Source: an uncultured Lachnospiraceae bacterium (GTDB taxonomy: Bacteria; Bacillota; Clostridia; Lachnospirales; Lachnospiraceae). Taken from it: 24,494 nucleotides of DNA. The stretch is from assembly GCA_910588775.1 (NCBI GenBank), contig CAJURH010000033.1, forward strand, positions 1-24,494. Direction: 5' to 3'. A program made the translations under genes and the position numbers. The notes beneath the pieces were generated by a model. It worked only from the letters and a program-made list of their open reading frames with translations, was not told the DNA's origin and ran no database searches. Position 1 is the first letter of the stretch; the number at the start of each line of letters is the position of its first letter. Positions 1-7,977 of this stretch are shown here, in pieces.

Positions 1-69
1 TTCTTTCTTAGGTCTTACCTTTTTCTTCTTTTTTTCTTCTGCATCTGTAGCCTTTTTTTTCCCAAACAT
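1..69 (-). CDS. Partial CDS, N-terminus of a lysine-rich protein (function unknown)
   Basis: An ATG at 69 reads leftward off the window edge for 23 codons without a stop. The visible N-terminus begins MFGKKKATDAEEKKKKK and is dominated by lysine with an acidic patch. A good Shine-Dalgarno sequence (GGAGGAC, about 6 bases before the ATG) makes this a real start. It follows maf in the same direction, with a 63-base gap that contains no terminator, so it is probably the last visible member of the metK-maf run. Too little is visible to name a family. A lysine-rich start like this can precede a membrane or RNA-binding protein, but that is only a guess. Confidence 0.6.
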   Translation of the reverse strand, partial: MFGKKKATDAEEKKKKKVRPKKE

Positions 70-132
70 GATCCGTCCTCCACCGCTACACTATCCACAC
101 ATCACTGCTCACACCCATTATCTCTCCATTTC

Positions 133-702
133 TCACATGAACTTCAGAACTTCCTGATAAATTCTGGAAATCGGAAGTCCTACCACATTATTATAGTCCC
201 CCTGAATACAGCGGACATATTTTGCAAATCCACCTTGAATTCCATATGCCCCGGCTTTATCCATAGGTTCCAATGTATCTGTATATTCTTCCATTTCCCA
301 CATTTCCATCGGATAAATAGATACCTTCGTCTCCTCTACGAAACTGGACTCTTGAATATTCTTTTCTTCTTTCTTTATAGCGCATACGCCTGTATATACA
401 CTGTGGGTGTCTCCCTGCAATCTGGAAAGCATAGCAAGAGCCTCTCGCCTATCCGCAGGTTTGCCCATAACTTTTCCTCTATGTACTACAACTGTATCTG
501 CCCCTAGTATCCACACATCTTTTCGAAATTGATGCACTACAGACCGCGCTTTTCTACAGGCCAATTCTTGCACGCCCTGAATAGGATTTTCCCACCGAAG
601 CCGCTCATCCACATCGGCGGGAAAAACTATAAAATCCAGACCAATCTGTTCCAGCAACTCTTTTCTGCGAGGAGAAGCTGATGCCAAAACAATGGGTAAC
701 AT
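133..702 (-). CDS. maf: Maf-family nucleotide pyrophosphatase
   Basis: A 189-residue protein of normal Maf length. The N-terminal ASASPRRKELLEQIG loop (about residues 8-22) is the family phosphate-binding signature. GADTVVVHRGKVMGKP holds the catalytic acidic residue, and the C-terminal GDYNNVVGLPI completes the fold. Family members hydrolyse non-canonical or pyrimidine nucleoside triphosphates (dTTP/UTP type) to monophosphate and pyrophosphate, and have been linked to septation arrest and house-cleaning. The start ATG has an AAAGGAA ribosome site about 8 bases upstream. It lies 18 bases after metK with no terminator between, so the two are probably co-transcribed. Substrate preference cannot be read reliably from the sequence. 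Confidence 0.95.
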   Translation of the reverse strand: MLPIVLASASPRRKELLEQIGLDFIVFPADVDERLRWENPIQGVQELACRKARSVVHQFRKDVWILGADTVVVHRGKVMGKPADRREALAMLSRLQGDTHSVYTGVCAIKKEEKNIQESSFVEETKVSIYPMEMWEMEEYTDTLEPMDKAGAYGIQGGFAKYVRCIQGDYNNVVGLPISRIYQEVLKFM

Positions 703-720
703 GACAATTCCTTTCGTCTT

Positions 721-1914
721 TTAGAGTGGTAAATATTTTTTCAGCGCTTCGACCTTATCCAATTTTTCCCATGGCAAATCCAAATCATTTCTTCCAAAGT
801 GACCATAAGCAGCCACCTGTTTATAAATCGGCCTTCTCAAATCCAACATTTTAATAATTCCCGCTGGTCTTAAGTCAAAATTCTCACGAATAATTTCCAC
901 CAATTTCACATCGTCCAGCTTACCTGTGCCAAATGTATCCACACGCACAGAAGTGGGTGAGGCCACACCAATGGCATAAGATAACTGAATTTCACATCTA
1001 TCCGCTAATCCAGCCGCCACCAGGTTTTTAGCTGCGTAACGAGCAGCGTAAGCTGCAGAACGATCTACTTTTGTGCAGTCTTTACCTGAAAAAGCCCCAC
1101 CGCCATGGCGGGCATAACCACCGTAAGTATCCACAATAATTTTTCTTCCAGTAAGTCCACTATCTCCATGTGGGCCGCCAATCACAAAACGCCCTGTGGG
1201 ATTGATGAAGTATTTTGTCTCTTCATCCCTCATATTCTCAGGGATAATTGGATCAAAAACATATTTCTTTATATCTGTATGAATTTGTTCCTGAGAAACA
1301 TCCGGATCATGCTGTGTAGAGCAAACCACCGCGTCCAAGCGGATTGGTTGCCCTTCCGGAGAATACTCCACCGTTACCTGTGTCTTTCCATCTGGCCTAA
1401 GATAAGGAAGCGTTCCATCTTTACGAACTTTCGTCAACTGTAGAGCAAGCTTATGAGCTAGCGCAATGGCAAAAGGCATATATTCCTCTGTCTCATTGGT
1501 TGCATAGCCAAACATCATTCCCTGATCCCCAGCTCCTATGGCTTCAATATCTGAATCTGACATGGTATTTTCTTTAGCTTCCAAAGCCTTATCCACACCC
1601 ATAGCTATATCTGCGGATTGTTCGTCAATGGCTGTAACTACTCCACAAGTATCAGCGTCAAATCCATATTTTCCTCTTGTATAGCCAATCTCTTTTACTG
1701 TATCACGAACAATTTTCTGAATATCCACATAAGCTTTCGTGGTAACCTCGCCCATAACCATAACAAGACCGGTTGTGGTGCAGGTCTCACATGCCACACG
1801 ACTCATAGGGTCCTGCGCCATCAATGCATCCAAAATCGCATCTGAAATCTGATCACACATTTTATCTGGATGCCCTTCTGTCACAGATTCTGACGTAAAC
1901 AATAGTTTTTCCAT
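721..1914 (-). CDS. metK: S-adenosylmethionine synthetase
   Basis: MetK makes S-adenosylmethionine from methionine and ATP, releasing phosphate and pyrophosphate in the cytoplasm. The start chosen is the ATG at 1914, giving 397 residues. It opens with the family's MEKLLFTSESVTEGHPDK and has an AAGGAGA site about 10 bases upstream. A longer frame from 1983 would add 23 non-homologous residues that run through the murA terminator, so I reject it. Hallmarks include GAGDQGMMFGYA (methionine/ATP-binding hexapeptide) and the GGGAFSGKDCTKVDRSAAY phosphate loop. The tail DLPWEKLDKVEALKKYL is typical. There is no room for a SAM riboswitch in the 77 bases before it. It leads into maf, and the SAM it makes serves RsmA and RsmG, also encoded in this window. 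Confidence 0.97.
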   Translation of the reverse strand: MEKLLFTSESVTEGHPDKMCDQISDAILDALMAQDPMSRVACETCTTTGLVMVMGEVTTKAYVDIQKIVRDTVKEIGYTRGKYGFDADTCGVVTAIDEQSADIAMGVDKALEAKENTMSDSDIEAIGAGDQGMMFGYATNETEEYMPFAIALAHKLALQLTKVRKDGTLPYLRPDGKTQVTVEYSPEGQPIRLDAVVCSTQHDPDVSQEQIHTDIKKYVFDPIIPENMRDEETKYFINPTGRFVIGGPHGDSGLTGRKIIVDTYGGYARHGGGAFSGKDCTKVDRSAAYAARYAAKNLVAAGLADRCEIQLSYAIGVASPTSVRVDTFGTGKLDDVKLVEIIRENFDLRPAGIIKMLDLRRPIYKQVAAYGHFGRNDLDLPWEKLDKVEALKKYLPL

Positions 1915-1939
1915 CTCAAAAGATTCTCCTTTTCTATCA

Positions 1940-1967
1940 TTGTGAAAAAGATCCGCCTCAGGCGGAC
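1940..1967 (-). terminator. Intrinsic terminator after murA
   Basis: On the minus strand, a 6-bp GC-rich stem (TCCGCC/GGCGGA, 1952-1957 with 1961-1966) with a 3-base loop is followed by CTTTTTC. It lies about 25 bases after the murA stop and before the metK ribosome site. The short stem suggests partial termination. metK would need readthrough or a weak promoter in the small gap. Confidence 0.65.
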
Positions 1968-1991
1968 CTTTTATAAATCTCAAAAGTAATT

Positions 1992-3284
1992 TTAACTAAC
2001 CCGCAGCCTGAATTTTTGAATTTCTTTCTCATTCGATACTTTCTCTATTTCAGCGCCAAGACTTCTCAGTTTTATTTCAAAATCTTCATATCCCCTCTGT
2101 ATATAGGCAATGTCATCGACAATCGTAATTCCTTCCGCTGCCAATCCAGCAATTACCAAAGCAGCGCCAGCCCTCAAATCAGAAGCGCTGACTCTTGCTC
2201 CTGTCAATCCACCAACGCCATCTATAATCGCCGTATTGCCCTCTACTTTAATATTGGCTCCCATCCTAGACAATTCATCGACATATTTGAAACGATTTTC
2301 AAATATACTTTCCGTAACAATGCTTGTTCCTGTAGCCATTGTCAAAGTGGCTGCAATCTGTGGCTGCATATCTGTGGGATAGCCAGGATACGGCAAAGTC
2401 TTTACATGAGTTCTTCTCAGATTCCCAGCGGCTATTACGCGCACACTGTCATCAAACTCCATAACTTCACATCCAATTTCCTCCAACTTGGCAGTTGTCG
2501 CTTCCAGATGTTTTGGTATAACATTTCTCACCAATACATCGCCTCTAGTAGCTGCCGCAGCAAACATAAAAGTACCCGCTTCAATCTGATCTGGAATAAT
2601 TGAGTATTCTGCCTTATGTAATTTTTCCACACCCTTTATACGAATAACGTCTGTCCCCGCGCCCTTTATATTCGCTCCCATACTATTTAAGAAATTGGCC
2701 ACATCCACCACATGGGGTTCCCGGGCAGCATTTTCTATAATTGTGCGTCCACTGGCCAATGAAGCCGCCATCATAATATTTATGGTCGCGCCTACAGACA
2801 CCATATCAAGAAAAATATGGCTTCCTTTTAATTTCTCCGCCTGCGTAACGATCGCGCCATGTTTAATCTCAACAGAAGCCCCCAATGCCCGAAAACCCTT
2901 CAAATGCTGATCAATTGGTCTGCTTCCGATATTGCATCCCCCAGGTAACGGCACTTCTGCATGTTTATACTTTCCTAATAAAGCCCCCAATAAATAATAG
3001 GAAGCGCGTATCTTCTTAATAAATTCATAGTCTACACTTACATTCGTAATTGTGGAACCGTTGACCTTTATCCTGGATCTATCAACCCTTTCTACGATTG
3101 CCCCAATCTCTTGAATTGCCTCCAGCAATACATTCGTATCTCTTACATTCGGCACATTTTCAATCAATACTGTCTCATCCGTCATAATTGCCGATGCCAA
3201 AATTGCCAATGCCGCATTCTTGGCCCCCGCAATTTCAACTTCGCCAGCCAGGGGATTGCCGCCTTTGATCACATATCGTTCCAT
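1992..3284 (-). CDS. murA: UDP-N-acetylglucosamine 1-carboxyvinyltransferase
   Basis: MurA transfers enolpyruvate from PEP to UDP-GlcNAc, the first committed step of peptidoglycan synthesis and the fosfomycin target. The ATG at 3284 is preferred. It gives 430 residues starting MERYVIKGGNPLAGEV, and an AGAGGTG ribosome site lies about 5 bases upstream. A longer frame from 3350 would prepend 22 residues that overlap the predicted promoter region. The catalytic lysine is K22 in the GAKNAALAIL motif. The reactive cysteine is C117 in LPGGCNIGSRP, so this is a fosfomycin-sensitive (Cys) type. Firmicutes often carry two MurA paralogues, and which one this is cannot be decided here. It has its own promoter and terminator. 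Confidence 0.96.
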   Translation of the reverse strand: MERYVIKGGNPLAGEVEIAGAKNAALAILASAIMTDETVLIENVPNVRDTNVLLEAIQEIGAIVERVDRSRIKVNGSTITNVSVDYEFIKKIRASYYLLGALLGKYKHAEVPLPGGCNIGSRPIDQHLKGFRALGASVEIKHGAIVTQAEKLKGSHIFLDMVSVGATINIMMAASLASGRTIIENAAREPHVVDVANFLNSMGANIKGAGTDVIRIKGVEKLHKAEYSIIPDQIEAGTFMFAAAATRGDVLVRNVIPKHLEATTAKLEEIGCEVMEFDDSVRVIAAGNLRRTHVKTLPYPGYPTDMQPQIAATLTMATGTSIVTESIFENRFKYVDELSRMGANIKVEGNTAIIDGVGGLTGARVSASDLRAGAALVIAGLAAEGITIVDDIAYIQRGYEDFEIKLRSLGAEIEKVSNEKEIQKFRLRVS

Positions 3285-3356
3285 ACTACACCTCTGTCTT
3301 ATTTTATACTCCGGTATATCTTCCATACATGTTGTTTTAAGACAACACAATCATAT

Positions 3357-3383
3357 TTTATACCAATTACGAAATTTTGTAAA
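3357..3383 (-). promoter_or_regulatory. Predicted murA promoter
   Basis: Minus-strand -35 TTTACA (3378-3383) and extended -10 TGG-TATAAA (TATAAA at 3357-3362) are separated by 15 bases, compensated by the TGn extension. The start site would fall near 3350. Just downstream is an inverted repeat, TGTTGT/ACAACA (3330-3335 and 3342-3347), that could be a leader hairpin or an operator. Confidence 0.45.
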
Positions 3384-3439
3384 TAAAAATTTTGAACTTA
3401 CTGATTTATGTTACAGCATTTCCCTCGACTAGCGGCAAA

Positions 3440-5089
3440 TCACATATCCTGGAATGCTTCCATCAAAGCAGGTATTAACTGTTTTTTTCTGGATACGACC
3501 CCCCGTAATATGTAAGTTCCCTGTTCCTTTTGGATACGGAACGCTTTTTCGATCATTTGTTCACTATTTTCACCATAATACAAAAGTTCCGTTGATTCCT
3601 CCATAATATTTGTAAGCATAAAAAACACCTGGGAAATCCCGTGCCTTCCACATTCACTCTCCATAAAGGGGAGCAATTTTTCTTTCAATGCGGCAAGCTC
3701 TTCCGGATTCATTGAGCTAATCTGCCCCACGCCAAAACTGGATTCTTCCGCCATAAATTTCTTATAATCCTGATAGAAAATTTCTTCCGGAGATTTATCC
3801 TTCAGATTGCTTCCAGCGCGGAACATTTCTGCAGCAAATTCTTCAATGTTAATATCCGCAATCAACGCTAATGCTCCTGCCGCCATTTTATCAGCCACTG
3901 TACATGTTGGTGAGCGGAACATAAGCGTATCTGAAATAATGGCTGCACACAACAGTCCGGCAATTTCCGGGAATATTTCCAATTTATTTTCCTCATACAT
4001 CTGGTACATAATTGTTGCCGTACACCCTACAGGCTGATTTCTAAATAACACAGGCTGTAAAGTTTCCAGACTTCCTAGACGGTGATGATCGATAATCTCC
4101 AGAATTTCTGCATTCTCTATATTATCCACTGCCTGATCTCTTTCATTGTGATCCACAAGGATAATCTGTTTCTTATGCATCCCCATAAAATTTCTTCTGG
4201 AAATTGTCCCAATGCATTTGCCTTTTTTACTAATAACTGGAAATGCCCGGTGTCGGTTCTTCACCATTACTTCCTTGATATTGTCTGTATAATCTTCTGT
4301 ACTGAATGTAATCAGATTATCCTTTTTCATAATATGCCGAATGGGAATACTCTGATTGATCAACGTAGCCACTGTATAAGTATCCAATGGACTGGTAATC
4401 ACAACACAATCATTTTTTTCCGCTAGAAGCCTAACCTCACCGCTCACTTTTGAACCAAGGCATATAATAATGCAACTGGCCCCCATCTCTATGGCAGATT
4501 TCTGGTCATCCTCCCGATCTGCCATTATGACAAGATCATCTTTTTCCACATGTTTTTTCATAATTTGTGGATGCGCTGCCCCAATATTCACTTTCCCTTT
4601 TACGAAATAGGCATGTTCATTGCCAACTGTTATCTCACCCTCAATCGTCTCCGCTATTCTACGGTATTGCGTCCGTGCTTTTGCCAATATGCGATTATCC
4701 GGCATTTCCATAAATATCTTGGCAATATCCCCTACTGTGACAATACCCTCCAGACAACCATTTTCATCTTTCACAGGCAGTGTCACAACTCCATTGTCTT
4801 TCATCAGAGCCCAAGCGTTCTTGATTGAGAAATAGCTGTATGCATCTGGACTCTTCCGGATATCCATATCCTTCACTTGCGTGCCCACATCAGAAATATA
4901 TCCTGGCGGATTCACTCCAAACCGATTCAGCACATATTCCGTTTCCTCATTAATCTGTCCCGCTCTTTTCGCCACATACTTTTTCTCATGGCTTCTGTTT
5001 TTTATATCCGCATAAGCGATAGCGGAACATATAGAATCTGTGTCTGGATTCTTATGACCTACCACGAACACTCTTCTTTGATTTCCCAT
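3440..5089 (-). CDS. ppaC: Manganese/cobalt-dependent inorganic pyrophosphatase with CBS-DRTGG-CBS regulatory insert
   Basis: A family II (DHH) pyrophosphatase of 549 residues, much longer than the simple ~310-residue form. The DHH half is split. GHKNPDTDS (11-19) supplies the first metal ligands, then a CBS domain (about 70-130), a DRTGG domain (about 135-245) and a second CBS domain (about 250-305) intervene. The catalytic core then resumes with LVDHNE (311-316) and IIDHHRLG (333-338). The C-terminal DHHA2 domain carries RGVVSRKKQ, the substrate-binding tail motif. In characterised clostridial CBS-PPases, AMP/ADP inhibit and diadenosine polyphosphates activate through this insert. The start has a GGAGGGG site about 7 bases upstream. 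It follows the S1 gene without a terminator. No insert element is missing. Confidence 0.93.
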   Translation of the reverse strand: MGNQRRVFVVGHKNPDTDSICSAIAYADIKNRSHEKKYVAKRAGQINEETEYVLNRFGVNPPGYISDVGTQVKDMDIRKSPDAYSYFSIKNAWALMKDNGVVTLPVKDENGCLEGIVTVGDIAKIFMEMPDNRILAKARTQYRRIAETIEGEITVGNEHAYFVKGKVNIGAAHPQIMKKHVEKDDLVIMADREDDQKSAIEMGASCIIICLGSKVSGEVRLLAEKNDCVVITSPLDTYTVATLINQSIPIRHIMKKDNLITFSTEDYTDNIKEVMVKNRHRAFPVISKKGKCIGTISRRNFMGMHKKQIILVDHNERDQAVDNIENAEILEIIDHHRLGSLETLQPVLFRNQPVGCTATIMYQMYEENKLEIFPEIAGLLCAAIISDTLMFRSPTCTVADKMAAGALALIADINIEEFAAEMFRAGSNLKDKSPEEIFYQDYKKFMAEESSFGVGQISSMNPEELAALKEKLLPFMESECGRHGISQVFFMLTNIMEESTELLYYGENSEQMIEKAFRIQKEQGTYILRGVVSRKKQLIPALMEAFQDM

Positions 5090-5143
5090 CGCGATCCCCT
5101 CCGGGCCTCATAGAATATTTTCGGACAGCTTTTCTCCATAAAA

Positions 5144-5863
5144 TTAATCATCCAACTTAATATTTGCAAATAAAGATCCCAGAGACGTTGTCAGCTGTTG
5201 ACTCTTAGGAATTTCATAATCTATTTCCTGATCCTGAGGCTCCATATTATCGTTCAGAGCTTTTATACTCAAGCTAAGCTTTCCATCCTGGATTTTGGTT
5301 ATTTTGGCTGTAACTTCATCACCCAGATTCAACGCCTCCTGCACTGTTTTCAGTCTCCGATTGCTAATCTGTGATATATGAATCAGCCCAGATAAACCAT
5401 TTTCCAGTTTTACAAATGCGCCATAAGGCTGGATTGTCTCAACCACGCCATTGACAACCATGCCTACTTCCATTTTTCCCAACTCTTCTTGCTTCTTAGC
5501 CGCTTCAGCTTCTTTCAAAATCTCTCTAGCTGAAAGTATAAGCCTCTTATTCTCCACTTCAATTTCAAGAACTCTCACTTTTATATTTTTACCCTGGAAT
5601 TCATTTAGATCTTCCACATAATTTAGAGATAATTTCGACGCAGGAATAAATCCTCTCACTTCATTCAGATATGCAACTGCTCCGCCTTTCACGATCTCTT
5701 TGATTTTCACTTCGACTTCTGTCTTATCGTCTTTCATCTGTTTCAGTTCTTCCCAAACAGCCTGCTCTTCCTCACTCAAAGAATCAAACATACTTTGTTT
5801 CTCTTCCATTTGCTGATAGGAAACCTCCAGTTCGTTTTCATAATCCTTCATTGTTTCAGACAT
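5144..5863 (-). CDS. S1 RNA-binding domain protein (two S1 repeats)
   Basis: A 239-residue cytoplasmic protein with a charged, coiled-coil-prone N-terminus (about 1-46). Two S1 OB-fold domains follow, at about 47-113 (KIKEIVKGGAVAYLNEVRGF) and 132-202 (GMVVNGVVETIQPYGAFVKL). The second is a canonical S1 domain, the first more divergent. This matches the short RpsA-like S1 proteins common in Clostridia, thought to bind mRNA or ribosomes, but it is far too short to be E. coli-type S1 (six repeats). The ATG at 5863 has an AAAGGAG site about 9 bases upstream. It is the first gene of a likely S1-ppaC transcript started by the promoter at 5928-5955. The exact role is not known from sequence. Confidence 0.88.
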   Translation of the reverse strand: MSETMKDYENELEVSYQQMEEKQSMFDSLSEEEQAVWEELKQMKDDKTEVEVKIKEIVKGGAVAYLNEVRGFIPASKLSLNYVEDLNEFQGKNIKVRVLEIEVENKRLILSAREILKEAEAAKKQEELGKMEVGMVVNGVVETIQPYGAFVKLENGLSGLIHISQISNRRLKTVQEALNLGDEVTAKITKIQDGKLSLSIKALNDNMEPQDQEIDYEIPKSQQLTTSLGSLFANIKLDD

Positions 5864-5927
5864 ACGTATAATCTCCTTTTATTTTTATATTTTATTGCGT
5901 AACCATAACCAGTTACTATTTTCTCCT

Positions 5928-5956
5928 ATTATACCACAGAATGCGTTCTGGTGAAC
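5928..5956 (-). promoter_or_regulatory. Predicted promoter for the S1-ppaC transcript, with overlapping inverted repeats
   Basis: The minus-strand -10 is a perfect extended TGG-TATAAT (5928-5933). A -35-like TTCACC (5950-5955) lies 16 bases upstream. The spacer and -35 carry two overlapping inverted repeats, CAGAA-N4-TTCTG (5937-5950) and GTTC-N4-GAAC (5945-5956), which could be an operator. They do not match the GAAC-N4-GTTC LexA consensus. Confidence 0.6.
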
Positions 5957-6066
5957 TGTCTACTTGGTATTTTACTAAATTACTTGTCTATGTAATTTTT
6001 TTACATTTTATTCATTATTTGTTCATTTTTTGTTGGTATGATTGGGAGGTGTTAGAAGAAATGCAT

Positions 6067-6091
6067 AAAAAAAAGGTAATGTTTTCATTAC
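6067..6091 (-). terminator. Intrinsic terminator downstream of the small alarmone synthetase
   Basis: On the minus strand, GTAATG-AAAA-CATTAC (stem arms 6076-6081 and 6086-6091) is followed by a C and eight T residues (6067-6074). The stem is AT-rich but the T tract is excellent. It backs up the GC-rich hairpin at 6120-6147. Confidence 0.75.
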
Positions 6092-6119
6092 ACATATAAT
6101 TTTTTCATAATAATAATTT

Positions 6120-6147
6120 GCCCAGGCATGCACCTTATTGCCTGGGC
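6120..6147 (-). terminator. GC-rich hairpin just after the alarmone synthetase stop
   Basis: A perfect 8-bp stem, GCCCAGGC/GCCTGGGC (6120-6127 and 6140-6147), with a 12-base loop sits 12 bases past the stop codon. The following minus-strand bases are AT-rich but lack a continuous T run, so this may be a weak terminator or an mRNA 3'-end stabiliser upstream of the stronger 6067-6091 site. The gene-less interval 5864-6158 otherwise holds only the S1 promoter. Confidence 0.6.
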
Positions 6148-6158
6148 GCTCATCATTT

Positions 6159-6806
6159 TTAAGAAACATCTGTTTTTTTTGACTCTAAAATCACATCAGT
6201 TAGTCGTAACATTCTCTCATCCAGATAACTAATAATCTTTGCACACTCCCTCAACTCCCGGCTAATATAGTCAGGTGCATTCCCTTCAAATTTGTAATAT
6301 ATTTTGTGCTCCAGAGTTGCCCAGAAATCCTGCGCTATCGTCCGGATCTGTATTTCCACTTTCGTATCTATAACACTGTCTGAAAGAAATATTGGAACTG
6401 TTACAATCATATGATAGCTTTGATAGCCGCTTTCTTTGGGATATTTGATATAATCCTTAATGGAAAGAACCTTTAGATCGTTTTGATTAGCAATCATCTC
6501 CGCTATTTTATAAATATCTGAAGTAAATGAACAAATAATGCGTATTCCCGCAATATCATTGATATACTTCACCATATTCTCAATACTGGTCTCATATCCA
6601 CGCTTTTTCAACTTCTTCACAATGCTTTCAGGGGCCTTGATCCTGGATTTTACATGCTCTATAGGATTGTATCTATGTCTATGCTGAAATTCATCATTCA
6701 GAATATCAATTTTTGTCCCAATTTCTTTCAAGGCTGAATTATAAATAAAAATAACAGTATCCCAGTTATTTATCTCTTTAAAAAACCTTAATGGCAGTGA
6801 TTCCAT
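6159..6806 (-). CDS. Small alarmone synthetase, (p)ppGpp synthetase of the YjbM/RelQ type
   Basis: A 215-residue protein with only the RelA/SpoT synthetase domain: no HD hydrolase, TGS or ACT regions. It transfers pyrophosphate from ATP to GDP/GTP to make (p)ppGpp. Visible motifs are INDIAGIRII (catalytic Asp at about 84), ESGYQSYH (about 125-132) and VEIQIRT followed by DFWATLEHKIYYKF (about 150-173, catalytic Glu at about 151). Length and motifs match YjbM/RelQ better than long RelA. The start has only a loosely spaced GAAGGA site about 13 bases upstream. It is a single-gene unit with an extended -10 promoter behind it and tandem hairpins after it. RelQ-type enzymes are usually controlled transcriptionally and allosterically by pppGpp. 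RelP is the alternative subfamily. Confidence 0.93.
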   Translation of the reverse strand: MESLPLRFFKEINNWDTVIFIYNSALKEIGTKIDILNDEFQHRHRYNPIEHVKSRIKAPESIVKKLKKRGYETSIENMVKYINDIAGIRIICSFTSDIYKIAEMIANQNDLKVLSIKDYIKYPKESGYQSYHMIVTVPIFLSDSVIDTKVEIQIRTIAQDFWATLEHKIYYKFEGNAPDYISRELRECAKIISYLDERMLRLTDVILESKKTDVS

Positions 6807-6895
6807 GTTTTGATCACATCCTTCTTCTATAACCTTAAATCACGCCGAGTGACAGAATGGGATGCCTTTTGAGGTATATTTTTATAGACTGGGAT

Positions 6896-6904
6896 ATTAT
6901 AACA
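6896..6904 (-). promoter_or_regulatory. Extended -10 promoter for the alarmone synthetase
   Basis: The minus strand reads TGT-TATAAT (TATAAT at 6896-6901, TG at 6903-6904). No convincing -35 lies 16-18 bases upstream, in the AT-rich stretch after the ldhA stop. The start site would be near 6889, giving a leader of about 80 bases. Confidence 0.5.
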
Positions 6905-6939
6905 CATGAATCTATAAAATTGGGGTTTTTAATTTTTTT

Positions 6940-7923
6940 TTAAGAAACTACGGAATTCTTTAATTCTTTGCCGTTTTCCAGCGCGTAAGCGTTCTCCAGC
7001 GTAACTTCCGCAATGGCTTTCGTCGCCTCTTTTGTGAAAAAACCCATATGAGAACTAATCAAAACATTTGGGAAGGATGTCAGTCTGGCCAATTCCTCAT
7101 CCAACATAATATCATTGGATCGATCCTCATAAAACACTCCTTCTTCCTCTTCGTATACATCCAGCCCCACTCCGGCAAAAACTCCCTGAATCAGTCCTTC
7201 AATCAAATAAGAAGTATCAATTAATCTCCCGCGGGATGTGTTAATTAAATAAATATTTTTCTTCATCTGACTAATGCTTTCCTTATTGATCAGATGATAA
7301 GTTTCTTCCGTCAATGGACAATGCAGGCTAATCACATCTGAATTTCTAAATAATTCTTCTTTGGAAACATATTTTACTGATAGATCCTTGTTTGGATAGA
7401 GATCATATGCAATCACATCCATAGAGAACCCCTGGCAAATTCGAATCATCGCCTGTCCAATCTTCCCGGTCCCCACAATCCCTGCGGTCTTATGAAAAAG
7501 ATTTCTCCCCATCAGGCCATTAATATTCATATTAAATTCCCTGGTTCTGGTATAAGCTTTATGGGTGTAACGGTTGACAGTCAGCAGCATAGCCATGGCG
7601 TATTCAGCAACTGCTTCTGGAGAATAGCTTGGCACCCGGAGCACTTCCAGTTTTCCCTTAGCGGCCTTCAAGTCCACATGGTTAAATCCAGCGCTCCGCA
7701 GCAAAATTCCTTTTACGCCCATTTGGTATAATTCTTCCACCATGGGCGCAGTCACATAATCATTTACAAAAATACAAATAGCGTCATACCCTTTCGCAAG
7801 CGTAATACTAGCCTCTTTGCATGGACTTTCCAAAAAATCAATATCAAATCCATATTTCTCATTATTCAATGATTCAAACCAGATTTTATCATAAGGTTTT
7901 GTACTATAAAAAGCAATTTTCAT
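6940..7923 (-). CDS. ldhA: Fermentative D-lactate dehydrogenase (NAD-dependent)
   Basis: Reduces pyruvate to D-lactate with NADH, regenerating NAD+ during fermentation. The 327-residue protein starts MKIAFYSTKPYDK, as in LdhA. GTGKIGQAM (151-159) is the NAD-binding glycine motif of the D-2-hydroxyacid dehydrogenase family. The catalytic triad is visible: Arg231 in NTSRGRLID, Glu near 258-260 in DVYEEE and His292 in SSHMGFF. The ATG at 7923 has an AAGGAG site 7 bases upstream. It starts 54 bases after the DUF1002 gene with no hairpin between, so it may be transcribed from the DUF1002 promoter. A Rex-type redox operator would be expected for fermentative control, but I saw none clearly. Another 2-hydroxyacid substrate is possible. 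Confidence 0.9.
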   Translation of the reverse strand: MKIAFYSTKPYDKIWFESLNNEKYGFDIDFLESPCKEASITLAKGYDAICIFVNDYVTAPMVEELYQMGVKGILLRSAGFNHVDLKAAKGKLEVLRVPSYSPEAVAEYAMAMLLTVNRYTHKAYTRTREFNMNINGLMGRNLFHKTAGIVGTGKIGQAMIRICQGFSMDVIAYDLYPNKDLSVKYVSKEELFRNSDVISLHCPLTEETYHLINKESISQMKKNIYLINTSRGRLIDTSYLIEGLIQGVFAGVGLDVYEEEEGVFYEDRSNDIMLDEELARLTSFPNVLISSHMGFFTKEATKAIAEVTLENAYALENGKELKNSVVS

Positions 7924-7977
7924 AAAAAACTCCTTTTTATTTTTAATTTTCCCCTATGCTGAAAAAATATACGCAAT

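Noticed and set aside
1915..1983. N-terminal extension of metK to 1983.
   Set aside because: The extra 23 codons run through the murA terminator hairpin, do not resemble MetK, and a better ribosome site precedes the ATG at 1914.
1915..1991. Possible SAM riboswitch before metK.
   Set aside because: The gap is only 77 bases and mostly occupied by the murA terminator and the ribosome site; no riboswitch fold is visible.
6037..6099. A possible plus-strand 12-codon peptide gene (6061-6099) with GGGAGGT and an extended -10 TGG-TATGAT just upstream.
   Set aside because: The ribosome site lies only 2-8 bases after the -10, so a transcript from it would start at or after the site and lack it. The ORF also coincides with the minus-strand terminator T tract and hairpin.
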